Shown piece after piece: positions 1-7,706 of a DNA stretch of 16,069 bases. The notes beneath the pieces are model-generated. The model had not been told where the DNA came from. It ran no database searches and was given only the letters and a program-made list of their open reading frames with translations. Position 1 is the stretch's first letter. Every line of letters begins with the position of its first letter. The stretch is from Stramenopiles sp. TOSAG23-2 (Eukaryota > Sar), in NCBI GenBank assembly GCA_900128395.1, contig LT649687.1, positions 1 through 16,069 of the forward strand. The letters run 5' to 3'. Position numbers and translations under genes: made by a program.

Positions 1-378
1 GAGTTTGTAGTATATAATTCTGGGAGGGGCGTTTTTCAGTGAAAAAATAAAATATGTCATAGCATACAAATAGGCTTGGGATGTTGACTTTTTTTTTGAA
101 ATTTTTTATTTTCAAGGGAGCCCTAACTCTTTAGCGGGTACACACCATTGGAGTAGGGCTCCTAGGGTTGGGGACACAGCATGGATATCGGACAAAAAAG
201 AAACTGAGAGAAGAAGAAGGTACGACGTGTGAAAGTATAAATTGATGGGGGATTTTTTATTGCAACAGTGTTTAATATATATATAAAAGTAGAACAAACA
301 TTGTGAAAATACACAATATTAAATTATATCAAATAATATTTATTTATATTATAAACGGTGTCCTATTATTGATATACC
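1..378. other. Intergenic region upstream of the secreted orphan gene
   Basis: I find no supportable gene here apart from the hairpin listed separately. The minus strand is open from 297 to 112, but that frame has no ATG start (its first usable codon is TTG) and no recognised domain. The last 80 bases before the ATG at 379 are very AT-rich and probably hold the promoter and 5' leader of the plus-strand gene; no specific promoter element can be named. Confidence 0.4.
117..162. repeat. GC-rich imperfect inverted repeat (hairpin)
   Basis: The arm at 117-129 (GGAGCCCTAACTC) is the reverse complement of the arm at 151-162 (GAGTAGGGCTCC) apart from a single bulged base. The loop between them is 21 nt. 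The stem is much richer in G+C than the surrounding AT-rich DNA. It could be a structured RNA, a remnant of a mobile element or a regulatory palindrome; the sequence alone does not decide. Confidence 0.6.
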
Positions 379-1167
379 ATGTACATATATAACAAAATGC
401 AATATTTTTGGAAAAAACAAAATATTTTAGTGCAAAATATATTATTGTTGGTGTTAACATACTCCATTTTTCTCGTTCATTTTAGTCAAGCAATAGGAGC
501 AAACGGAGCTCCTTCATGGTATAAAAACTTTCCTCCATGGTGGATCAATGCAAAAAGTATGCCACCAGGGTATACTACCAATCTTGCAAGTGTAGGTGCA
601 TTACACCCACCGAATTCATATGACACAATACAAGGTAGTAGAGCAAAGGCATGGTTTTTAGGTATGCAAAACTATGCCAAAATGCATAGTATTGTCCCCC
701 CAGCAAACCGCCCTCCTCAAAGTGTCCAATCGCTTGAGAAAATGTTATCACCAGACCAATTAGGACAATCAAAAACGGATCTTTTTGCTGCAGTATCTGG
801 TTCAAGTTTAGTTCCAACGAATAGACCAGGTATTAATGGTGGAATTTTGTCTGCGCATCTAGCAAATTCTGGTTTGGCACATATGGATGGAGATGGTATA
901 TTAGCAAATCCACTTGCAGTAAAAGAGGCAACACAGTTACATCAACAAGTTAGTAATCATGCATATGTACCAGGTACAATAACGAAAGAACAAAAACAAG
1001 GTGGTCTAGCCATCACGGCCATTACGCATACAGTTGGCAGTGGGTACCATTCCTTTAAAAGTACCAATGCAAATTTAATGGCAGCAAATCCAAATAATAA
1101 TATAAAAAGTATGTCTTCTGCATTGCGTGGAAATAACAACATATTACAAAAGAAGAACGGAAGTTAA
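379..1167 (+). CDS. Predicted secreted or membrane-anchored orphan protein (262 aa)
   Basis: I do not recognise this gene. The 262-residue protein has a basic N-terminus followed by a strong hydrophobic stretch (about residues 17-38) ending in SQAIGA, which reads as a signal peptide with a likely cleavage site after residue 39 or 40. It could instead remain as a single N-terminal anchor. The mature part begins with an aromatic/proline-rich section (SWYKNFPPWW near residues 47-56) and continues with a polar Asn/Ser/Gly/His-rich region. The whole protein contains no cysteine and few acidic residues. Two in-frame ATGs are possible, at 379 and 397; both have A at -3. A sequence resembling a 5' splice site (GTATGT at 1109) lies close to the end of the frame, so the true C-terminus could be encoded in a later exon. 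No function can be assigned. Confidence 0.7.
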   Translation: MYIYNKMQYFWKKQNILVQNILLLVLTYSIFLVHFSQAIGANGAPSWYKNFPPWWINAKSMPPGYTTNLASVGALHPPNSYDTIQGSRAKAWFLGMQNYAKMHSIVPPANRPPQSVQSLEKMLSPDQLGQSKTDLFAAVSGSSLVPTNRPGINGGILSAHLANSGLAHMDGDGILANPLAVKEATQLHQQVSNHAYVPGTITKEQKQGGLAITAITHTVGSGYHSFKSTNANLMAANPNNNIKSMSSALRGNNNILQKKNGS

Positions 1168-1347
1168 AATTATAAAAAAACAAATTTTTTTAAAGCTTTT
1201 GTATTGTAACAAGTATATTATAATATTTTGTCCTCTCATTCTTTCCTTCCTTTCTTTCTTCTTCTTCTTCTTCTTTCTTCCTTGTTTCTCTTGCATTTTC
1301 CAGCATTCCAGGCATTATTATCTGAGGAGCTCTTCAAAAAAAAATAA
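1168..1347 (+). other. Intergenic pyrimidine tract resembling a 3' splice region
   Basis: The plus strand is almost pure C/T from about 1231 to 1300 (CTT and TTCC repeats) and is followed at once by two CAG trinucleotides ending at 1303 and 1311. This is what a polypyrimidine tract plus 3' splice site looks like. All three frames downstream of these CAGs reach a stop by about 1356, so no clear exon follows. It may equally be a simple-sequence repeat in an intergenic spacer. Confidence 0.4.
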
Positions 1348-1509
1348 AAATTGAAAAATGTATTTGAGAAAAGTTTTAGAAAAGAAGAAGAATTTCATCA
1401 ATCATCCAAATTATTTGAACGAAAAATTAGAAATATAGAAGGATTTGATCCATTTACTAACGATTGGAAAAACATAATTGAAAACACTCCTGTACTGGAT
1501 AAAATTTGA
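1348..1509 (+). other. Orphan coding-like tail ending 16 nt before the UNC93-like gene
   Basis: One plus-strand frame is open from just after a TAA (1345-1347) to a TGA at 1507-1509. It has no ATG, so it cannot be a complete gene by itself. Its translation is complex and protein-like, with a charged helix-like start (FEKSFRKEEEF) and an aromatic/acidic end (GFDPFTNDW, then ENTPVLDKI), unlike the low-complexity products of neighbouring AT-rich spacers. It could be the 3' exon of a spliced gene (possible acceptors TTTGAG at 1368 or TTTTAG at 1379), a remnant of a decayed gene, or chance. I do not recognise the sequence. Confidence 0.35.
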
Positions 1510-1525
1510 TTGTTTATAGATAATT

Positions 1526-3064
1526 ATGGACGAACAACAACATTTATTATTGAATTCAACTGCTGGTACTAACAATACAAAAAAAACTGTGAAAGAAATT
1601 TTCTGTAAAAATATTTGGACACCCTTCCTATTGTTTACATTTGGGTGTTTTACTGTATTTTGTGCATACAATGGCTCGCAAAATATTGCATCATCGATGG
1701 GTGGTTTAAAGGAAAATGGTTTAGATGGCAATTATGCATTAGGAATTTTATATGCTTGTTTTGCATTAACATGCTTTGTCGCCCCTATTTTAGTTAGAAA
1801 TATTGGTGCAAAAAGTTGCGTTATTATTCAATTTTGCTTTCTTGCTAGTTATGCATCGTCGTACCTTTATCCACGATGGTATACCTTGTATGTTTCTGCC
1901 GCATTAGTAGGTATTGGAGCTGGGCCAATGTGGGTTTCGCAAGGAATGTACATGAGTGCATTGAGTTCAAAATATGGTAGGTTGATTATAAAACATGGAA
2001 ATTTACATAATTTGCAAGAAGATTATAACGGGCTGTTTCAAGGATATTTCTTCGGTAAGTAACTTTCATATTCCCCAAAACCTAATAAAAAGGACATACT
2101 CTCTAACACATCGCTCGTTCATACGCTACGCTCGACAGGTATATTTCAATTGACTCAAATATTTGGTAATTTAATTTCAGGTTATATCGAACATGTAGCA
2201 AACGATAAATTATTATTCCTTATTTATCTAGGGATGATATTAATAGGCGTGATTTTAGTATGTTGCGTTCCAACATTAAATACATTTCGAGATAAAGGCA
2301 GTAAATCGATTGTTAAAAATGTGATTAATAATATTGAACGAATTAAAGCACACCATCAAATGGAGAATGATGAAGATGATTATTCTAATAATAACAATAT
2401 GACTGGTGGTACATTTGATGTTGAGAAATCATTAAATACTGGAAACCACGACGACGATGATGATGAAAGTCAAGAAGGTGATAATTTATTGACTACGATA
2501 AATATATTGAGAAACAAAAAAGTTTTATATATTTTACCTGCTTTTTTCGCAATCGGTATGGAACAGTCAATTATGTTTGGCGATGTTACAGCATATATCT
2601 CGCGTGCATGGGGTAGAAGTAATATTGGATATGTCATGGCAATATTCGGTTTTGGTGATGCTTTAGCTGCATCAATTGTTGGAAATTTATCTGACAAATA
2701 TGGAAAAAAAATATTTTTAATTTTAGCAACTATTATTCAACTGACTTGTTGTGGATTATTCTTTTATCTTGGAAAAGCAACTCATGAATATCCATCATTT
2801 ATAATTTTATCTAGTATAGCATTTGGTTGGGGTGTAGCAGATGGTATTTGGAATTCAGTTGGATCAGCTGTATGTGCAGATACATTCCAAGATGCAAAAC
2901 AACGAAGAGGGTTATTTAGTGCATATAGATTATTACAAAGTCTTGGAATGATGTGTTTCTTTATTACAGCGGATTATGCTACATTTATGCCAAAAATTTA
3001 TGCATTTGGTGGAGTATTGATTGTTTCCTTGCTTGGTATTATTAAATTTAATACAAACAAATAA
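1526..3064 (+). CDS. UNC93-like major-facilitator membrane protein (two exons, 484 aa)
   Basis: Exon 1 is 1526-2054 and exon 2 is 2139-3064. Joining them across the 84-bp intron restores one frame of 484 residues. The N-terminal half carries the UNC93 hallmarks: a first membrane helix leading into YNGSQNIASSM (about residues 48-58) and, further on, GPMWVSQGMYMS, followed by a loop and the segment GYFFG-IFQLTQIFGNLISG that is split by the intron. A long acidic and Asn-rich cytosolic loop (about residues 251-291) separates the halves, and the C-terminal half has a further set of helices with GNLSDKYGKK, an MFS-type inter-helix motif. UNC93 proteins are polytopic membrane proteins; animal UNC93B1 traffics Toll-like receptors and nematode UNC-93 associates with a potassium channel, while roles in protists are largely unknown. 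The ATG at 1526 has A at -3. Its 3' end converges on the CIA30-like gene. Confidence 0.85.
2055..2138 (+). other. Spliceosomal intron in the UNC93-like gene
   Basis: The donor is G|GTAAGT at 2054-2060 and the acceptor is GACAG|GT ending at 2138. The phase-1 split glycine codon is restored on joining (G at 2054 plus GT at 2139-2140). Reading through instead gives a stop two codons later, whereas splicing joins two halves of a conserved UNC93 helix. The intron is 84 bp and less AT-rich than the spacers near its 3' end. Confidence 0.9.
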
Positions 3065-3443
3065 ATTGTATTCATATATAAAATAAAAAGGGTGCGCGTG
3101 TGTTCCAATAATTTCGTACGAGAGGGTAAATGAAAGAATAATGTGATACACGTATATGTGTGCGTGTGTGCATATTATATTTTTATATATGTGTTGTGTG
3201 TGTAATAAAAACTTTTTATATTTATAATATAGAAATAATAATATTCTCTATTATTATGGGTATATATATCAACACATTAGTGTGAGATAGATTATTTCAA
3301 TATTATTGTATTCTTTTGAAGAGTAGGAATTATTATGAGAGTAAATTAAAAAATATAAATTTTAAGATGCGTAAACTTAAATATATAGAAATATAACATT
3401 TACACACATGGTACGCACACCATATTACGAATATCAAATATGT
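3065..3443. other. Convergent 3' spacer with GT-rich runs
   Basis: This tail-to-tail spacer lies between the UNC93-like and CIA30-like genes and presumably holds both 3' UTRs and poly(A) sites. The plus strand has GTGCGCGTGTGTT at 3092-3104 and more TG-rich runs up to about 3203. On the minus strand GGTGTGCGTAC (3411-3421) follows the CIA30-like stop by 22 nt. No ORF of interest was seen. Confidence 0.5.
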
Positions 3444-4250
3444 TCACTTTAATTTCTTTCTAATATTATCAATCAAAGCATCATTTGTAGTCCCATCACC
3501 ATATCGCATTAAACGTCTGCGATATCGTTCAGTATCATCAGCAACTTCTTTAACTGCTTTAATATATTCAATTTCAAATCGAAATGGACCTGGCTGATCT
3601 TCTTGACAACTAATTCCCAATGTCATAATTGTTCTTGGATCTGGTGGGCGTTGAAATAATTTATATTTACCTTTACCTAATAATACAAAATTATTGAAAT
3701 CTATTTCCATGACATTCCATTCACCAGCATTTAATTTTTGACCCATAATTAGACCTAAATGTACGTCATCATGAATCCATGTATCCGTAGTCATTGTTAA
3801 ATGATATTTTCGATAATCAGTTCGTACTTTTAATTGCAAGCCTTTAAATGGTTCTAAATTTAACTTTTCTTTTGGCTTTGGAGTTCGCATTGCAACATAT
3901 CCAGTACGGACTGCTTTTCCAGTATGTTCCACCGATATATCGCCAGAAAATACACTATAGCTTGATCCATCTTCATGAGATTCATATTCTAATTTACAAG
4001 TTGATTCACCACCAACATCTTGATCACTTCCAATAATCATAGAGGCAGCAACATCTGGATCTGAAAAATCTATAAGCATACGTTCATGTTCTGCGAACTC
4101 TTCAAAAGTATCGCCATTTTCATCTCTAGTTATGAAAGATATATTACGACGTAATTGTTGGACAATATTATTACTATTCTTTTTATTATACATATTCTTC
4201 CATTTATTAAATGACGATTGATTTATTATTTTTTTACATATATAATTCAT
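3444..4250 (-). CDS. NDUFAF1: CIA30-domain mitochondrial complex I assembly factor (NDUFAF1-like)
   Basis: The 268-residue protein has a CIA30 domain spanning roughly residues 58-235. Recognisable parts are the opening DFSDPD segment, the GGES turn (80-83), the SGDIS strand, GYVAMRT, the GLQLKVRTDYRKYHLTM strand pair (137-153), GEWNVMEIDFNNF, and the closing LGISCQE...GPFRFEIEYI. In fungi and animals CIA30/NDUFAF1 helps assemble the membrane arm of mitochondrial respiratory complex I. The N-terminal 45 residues are rich in Lys, Arg and Asn and poor in acids until residue 43, consistent with a mitochondrial presequence; the C-terminal 35 residues are basic and charged. The ATG at 4250 has A at -3. 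It is divergent from the organophosphate transporter gene and convergent with the UNC93-like gene. CIA30 domains also occur in other proteins, so orthology to NDUFAF1 is probable rather than proven. Confidence 0.85.
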   Translation of the reverse strand: MNYICKKIINQSSFNKWKNMYNKKNSNNIVQQLRRNISFITRDENGDTFEEFAEHERMLIDFSDPDVAASMIIGSDQDVGGESTCKLEYESHEDGSSYSVFSGDISVEHTGKAVRTGYVAMRTPKPKEKLNLEPFKGLQLKVRTDYRKYHLTMTTDTWIHDDVHLGLIMGQKLNAGEWNVMEIDFNNFVLLGKGKYKLFQRPPDPRTIMTLGISCQEDQPGPFRFEIEYIKAVKEVADDTERYRRRLMRYGDGTTNDALIDNIRKKLK

Positions 4251-4659
4251 AGTGATTCTGTTTTGTTTTTGTTTTTTTTGAAGTTATATTGCGTTGAATG
4301 TGAATGTATATATATCTGTATATATATATATATATATATATGTATATGAAAATATTAATGATGATTAGAAAAAAAACAAAAATAAAATAGAGTAAAAGAT
4401 GATCACTATACTTTCAATCTATATACCTGGCAAGGTTATACAGTATCTATATTCATTTTTTACATCTTATTTGTAATAGTTCATCGAATTATTAGTAGAA
4501 CAAAAAACACGTGTGTCCATCCATATATCATCTCAATGCACACATAGAAAAAAGAATGAAACCTATAGAATAGAAAAAAAGATGAATCAATCAATTTATT
4601 TTTAATTGAAAAAAGAAATATTAATATTTGGAGAATAATATAGAAATATAATAACAACA
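4251..4659. promoter_or_regulatory. Divergent intergenic region between the CIA30-like and transporter genes
   Basis: This head-to-head spacer of 409 bp must contain both promoters and 5' leaders. It holds a T-rich stretch at 4261-4279, a TA dinucleotide run (listed separately) and A-rich stretches. No conserved promoter box could be assigned and no ORF of interest is present. Confidence 0.5.
4319..4341. repeat. (TA)n microsatellite
   Basis: An uninterrupted alternating TA run of 23 bases lies in the divergent promoter region, with shorter TA-rich stretches on either side. Confidence 0.95.
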
Positions 4660-6093
4660 ATGCCGATAAGATCGCGTGCAGCATCTACGAAAAAGAATTC
4701 TACTTCTTCTTCTGTGAAAAAAACAACAACATCATCAACAAAAACAAATAAAAGAAATGCAACAACATCAACAAAAGAAGAAGCAATAAATTCAAATCAA
4801 CTTTTTATATTTTTATTAACATATGTCGCCTATATTATGGTATATTTTACACGGAAACCCTTCAGTGTATCGAAAGCGACATTGAAAGACCATCAAGTAC
4901 ACACGGAATCGGAATTGGGTGGCATTGATACAGCATTTTTATTTGTATATGCATTATCACAATTCACCGCTGGTACTATTGAACGTATTTTAGGTGCAAA
5001 AGTAGGATTGACCTTCTGTTTTCTTGGAACGGCTATTTGTTGTTTTACTTTCGGTTCAAGTGATTCAAAACAATTGCGTTCGATTGGATGGACTATTAAT
5101 GGTATGTTTCAAGCATTATTTTTTCCATTTATTATGAGCGTATTAAGTGCATGGTTTCCACCAAGTAGTCGTGGACGTGCATTTGGTTTATGGACAACAT
5201 GTCAACAAGTTGGAGGATTTTTAACAAGTGCTTTTGGTTCATATGTATTAGGATCTGATAATTTAACATGGAATGTATTATTTACATGGAGTGCATATGG
5301 TGCCATAACATTAGCAATGGTGATTTTTTTCCTGTTAAAAGAAAAACCAGATAAATCACAAAAACCAACTCGATTGATTAATAAATATGCAAACAGATTT
5401 GATGAGAAGAAAAACAAAAATTCTTCAACAAAATCATCATCTACAACACAGAAGAATTTGTCGTTTTGTGATGTATTATTTTTGAAGAATGTATTAAATG
5501 TTGGTGGAGCATACTTTTGCATTAAATTGGTACGATATATATTTTTAGGTTGGTTGCCATTTTATTTAGTTGAAGTATTGGAATATAAAGCTTCAGAAGC
5601 TGTATTATTAGCATCAATATTTGATGTTGCTGGCGCTGTTGGTAGTATAACATGTGGTTTTGTTTCCGATAAAATATTTGGTGGAAGAAGTATTATTGTA
5701 TTGGTACCAATGTGTTTTTTAACGGGTTATTTCGCTGCGATTTATCCACATATAGCATCATATGGGAGATATTATAACATGGCGATTATGGCTAGTGTTG
5801 GTTTATGTGTTGCTGGTCCAGATTCCGTCCTTGGTGGTGCAGCATGTTCAGAAGTTTGTGATAAAGCAAAACGGCCAGATGCAATAACAACAGCTACTGG
5901 AATTGCAAATGGTATGGGATCAGTTGGTGCTATTGCAAGTGGTATGTTACCAATTTTGATTAAAGAATTATATGGTTGGGATGCATTATTTTATTGTTTA
6001 GGTGGATTATCAGTAACAGGTATGTTATGCATCTTTCCAATGGCATTGACTGGATTTGATGAATGGCAACATAGTATGAAAAAAAAGAATTGA
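4660..6093 (+). CDS. Organophosphate/phosphate antiporter family transporter (SLC37/GlpT/UhpC-like MFS)
   Basis: The 477-residue protein has a Ser/Thr/Lys-rich cytosolic N-terminus (1-44) and then about 12 membrane helices in two halves separated by a basic Asn/Ser/Lys loop (about 226-268). Family signatures are visible: YFTRKPFSV in the first helix region (R65), AWFPPSSRGRAFGLWTTCQQVGG starting near 164, GWLPFYLVEV (297-306), GFVSDKIFGGR (333-343) and GPDSVLGGAACSEV (386-399), which corresponds to the GP-S-hG-A segment typical of GlpT, UhpC and SLC37 proteins. Members exchange sugar phosphates or glycerol-3-phosphate for inorganic phosphate; the exact substrate and the membrane (ER, plastid or plasma membrane) cannot be read from the sequence. 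No clear organellar presequence is present, although the N-terminus is basic and hydroxylated. The start ATG is preceded by ACA (A at -3). Confidence 0.88.
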   Translation: MPIRSRAASTKKNSTSSSVKKTTTSSTKTNKRNATTSTKEEAINSNQLFIFLLTYVAYIMVYFTRKPFSVSKATLKDHQVHTESELGGIDTAFLFVYALSQFTAGTIERILGAKVGLTFCFLGTAICCFTFGSSDSKQLRSIGWTINGMFQALFFPFIMSVLSAWFPPSSRGRAFGLWTTCQQVGGFLTSAFGSYVLGSDNLTWNVLFTWSAYGAITLAMVIFFLLKEKPDKSQKPTRLINKYANRFDEKKNKNSSTKSSSTTQKNLSFCDVLFLKNVLNVGGAYFCIKLVRYIFLGWLPFYLVEVLEYKASEAVLLASIFDVAGAVGSITCGFVSDKIFGGRSIIVLVPMCFLTGYFAAIYPHIASYGRYYNMAIMASVGLCVAGPDSVLGGAACSEVCDKAKRPDAITTATGIANGMGSVGAIASGMLPILIKELYGWDALFYCLGGLSVTGMLCIFPMALTGFDEWQHSMKKKN

Positions 6094-6145
6094 ACACAGA
6101 AAGAGAGAGAGTATAGAGAAATTGGGTTATTGAAAATTATTGTAT

Positions 6146-6198
6146 GTATGATGTATGTGATATTATTTCTTTCAAATAATGATCATAATACATCATAC
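6146..6198 (+). other. 53-nt stem-loop downstream of the transporter gene
   Basis: Three nested inverted repeats stack into one hairpin starting 52 nt after the transporter stop. The outer stem is 11 bp (6146-6156 with 6188-6198), the middle TGAT/ATCA stem is 4 bp (6158-6161 with 6182-6185), and the inner ATTATTT/AAATAAT stem is 7 bp (6162-6168 with 6174-6180). The loop is CTTTC. Only a small internal asymmetry (6157 against 6186-6187) and a bulge (6181) interrupt 22 Watson-Crick pairs. It could act in the transporter 3' UTR, be a small-RNA precursor, or be a miniature element. Confidence 0.6.
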
Positions 6199-6273
6199 CG
6201 AAAGTGATTTGCATGCATGAGTAGACACGTATTTGGTAAGAGTGTCAAGATGTGTAATGAGGTATAATATCAC
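6157..6273. repeat. Larger 10-bp inverted repeat in the convergent spacer
   Basis: GTGATATTAT at 6157-6166 is perfectly complementary to ATAATATCAC at 6264-6273, with 97 nt between. The left arm overlaps the stem-loop at 6146-6198, so the two structures are mutually exclusive alternatives. Confidence 0.4.
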
Positions 6274-6353
6274 AAATACAAATCTCGTAAATTTATATTT
6301 TAAAATATAATTTATGTACACACACATATACTCTCGTGTATTAAAAAAAGATT

Positions 6354-7073
6354 TTAAATCTTATTGCATTTAAATAAACGTTGACATACTCGATTTGGTA
6401 AATACCCATTCCAATAACCATCTTTCGTATCCCATAATTCCCACATTGTATCTACTAAATCATCTCCAATTGTTCCTACTAAACTTTTACATGCATCTTT
6501 ATAATCACGAACACATTTGGTACCAGGATAAGTCCATTTTTTAAAATGTTGTGAATAACATCCATCTTGCATTGCAAATTGCAAGGATTGATACGATGTT
6601 TTATCTGGTGCTTGAGACATGGTTAAATGGACTAAATCTACACATATAGTGCAATTTTCACGTCTGGAAAATAATTCTGGTATTTTTGTAGATGTCCCTT
6701 CAACTATTACTGGTCCATAACACTCGTTATTATATATAAATTCTTTTTTATTACTATTTAAACCAGAACACGATGCAAATACTTTTGTATTTCCACAATT
6801 GGAACAAGGTGGTACAGTCACTTCAATTTTATCCCATGCATCTGTAACAGCAGGTTTGAGACCTTTTTGACCACCAAATATTATGTCACAATCTATGTCC
6901 AAAAATCCCAAGTTACGCCCAGTAATTGTTGCTATATAACCACCTTCATCCGGTCCTTTATCAGGTTTAACATCAGCAATAAAAGGTACAGCTCTTGATT
7001 GACAAAATATATTATTATTTACAAATACAATTACAATGAAAACGTATAAGCATGCTAACATGATCGGGTGCAT
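6354..7073 (-). CDS. Secreted IPT/TIG domain plus saposin-like protein (239 aa)
   Basis: Residues 1-25 are a signal peptide (hydrophobic core LACLYVFIVIVFV, likely cleavage after the CQS region). Residues 30-117 read as an IPT/TIG domain, an immunoglobulin-like fold: PFIADVKPDKGPDEGGYIATITGRNL is the typical first strand, Gly-Gly turn and second strand, followed by IIFGG, KIEVTVPPC and KEFIYNNE. Residues 141-236 look like a saposin B-type domain: C141-x2-C144 at the start, C172 after about 27 residues, C187 and C195 in the middle, and C230-x5-C236 with NRVCQRLFKC at the end, all matching the usual saposin spacing except for one extra cysteine. Saposin-like proteins bind lipids or membranes in the secretory or lysosomal system, and IPT domains mediate protein or glycan contacts. 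The ATG at 7073 has A at -3. The saposin call rests on cysteine spacing and helix pattern only. Confidence 0.78.
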   Translation of the reverse strand: MHPIMLACLYVFIVIVFVNNNIFCQSRAVPFIADVKPDKGPDEGGYIATITGRNLGFLDIDCDIIFGGQKGLKPAVTDAWDKIEVTVPPCSNCGNTKVFASCSGLNSNKKEFIYNNECYGPVIVEGTSTKIPELFSRRENCTICVDLVHLTMSQAPDKTSYQSLQFAMQDGCYSQHFKKWTYPGTKCVRDYKDACKSLVGTIGDDLVDTMWELWDTKDGYWNGYLPNRVCQRLFKCNKI

Positions 7074-7231
7074 TATTCTATTTAAATACCGATCTTTCCT
7101 GCGATATTTAATGTTATTATCTATTGTTCTTGTTGTTGTTATGATGAATTGTTCTGTCTTTGTCTATTTATATCACGACACATTCATAAATTAGTCTCTG
7201 TAAAAATGTTATTTATTTGTTGTAGAAGAAG

Positions 7232-7259
7232 AAAAAAAGAGTTTTTCCGCTCTTTTTTT
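7232..7259. repeat. A-run/T-run inverted repeat
   Basis: AAAAAAAGAG at 7232-7241 is perfectly complementary to CTCTTTTTTT at 7250-7259, with an 8-nt loop. It resembles a bacterial terminator in shape but lies in a eukaryotic intergenic region, so I make no terminator claim. Confidence 0.5.
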
Positions 7260-7345
7260 TTGTTGATGAAAATTATTATAAAACTATACACTATTGGAAT
7301 TTGGAATAATAAACTTCGCTTTTTCTGTTTTGATAGGATGTTAAA

Positions 7346-7525
7346 ATGTGTATTTCAGATTTATTACTTGAAAGCGGGCAAAGTGCCAAGGCTTGTGCAC
7401 TTCTAAAAAACAAAAAAAATAATATCAATAATATCATAATATCTAATATCACACCATTAACTACCACAGGTGATAGGGAAGCAGTCGTAATTAGTATATC
7501 CCCCATCAAACGACAAAAGAAGTAG
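7346..7525 (+). CDS. Candidate small protein, 59 aa, unknown
   Basis: I do not recognise this ORF. It runs from an ATG with A at -3 to a TAG and codes for 59 residues. The translation looks more like a real protein than neighbouring spacer frames: a helical start (MCISDLLLESGQSAKACALLKN), a short Asn/Lys/Ile stretch, then TTTGDREAVVISISPIKRQKK with a basic end. Codon choices such as GCC, GGG, GTC and CCC are unusually GC-rich for this window. An alternative is that it belongs to a spliced gene, because TTTCAG at 7353-7358 could be a 3' splice site. It lies on the same strand as the F-box-like gene, 181 nt before it, and is divergent from the IPT-saposin gene. Confidence 0.45.
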   Translation: MCISDLLLESGQSAKACALLKNKKNNINNIIISNITPLTTTGDREAVVISISPIKRQKK

Positions 7526-7590
7526 TTGAAAAAAACAACACAACAACTACTGGACAACAAAATATACGTCGATAATTTAAATTGTTAATA

Positions 7591-7689
7591 ATGAAAATAA
7601 ATTTACAAACAAACAAGTATAATTATATACACAATCATTTCCACACATCGTATCACATCATATATATCACATCCCACAGTATTGCCTAA
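7591..7689 (+). promoter_or_regulatory. Possible upstream ORF in the F-box gene leader
   Basis: A 32-codon ORF starting with ATG (A at -3) ends with TAA 17 nt before the F-box gene start. Its product is low in complexity (Asn, Tyr, His, Ile, Ser). If the transcript starts upstream of 7591, scanning ribosomes would meet this ORF first, which could lower translation of the main gene. The transcript start is unknown. Confidence 0.3.
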
Positions 7690-7706
7690 CTGCGTAGCTA
7701 CCCATC

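Noticed and set aside
112-297. Minus-strand 61-codon frame with a hydrophobic stretch
   Set aside because: No ATG start and no recognised domain; it overlaps the GC-rich hairpin and the promoter side of the first gene.
1207-1509. Possible reassigned TAA joining the frame at 1312-1344 to the tail at 1348-1509
   Set aside because: The two stretches are in the same frame around one TAA, but every other gene in the window uses TAA as a normal stop, so a changed code is not supported.
4425-4442. TATACCTGGCAAGG resembling the 5' end of U1 snRNA
   Set aside because: U1 starts with ATACTTACCTG; the splice-pairing bases differ and no U1-like stem-loops or Sm site follow.
7232-7259. Terminator-like stem followed by a T-run
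   Set aside because: The organism is eukaryotic and the arms are mainly A and T runs, which pair easily by chance; kept only as an inverted repeat.
7291-7560. Minus-strand hydrophobic frame between the IPT-saposin and F-box genes
   Set aside because: It has no ATG start and lies antisense to the better-supported 59-codon plus-strand ORF.
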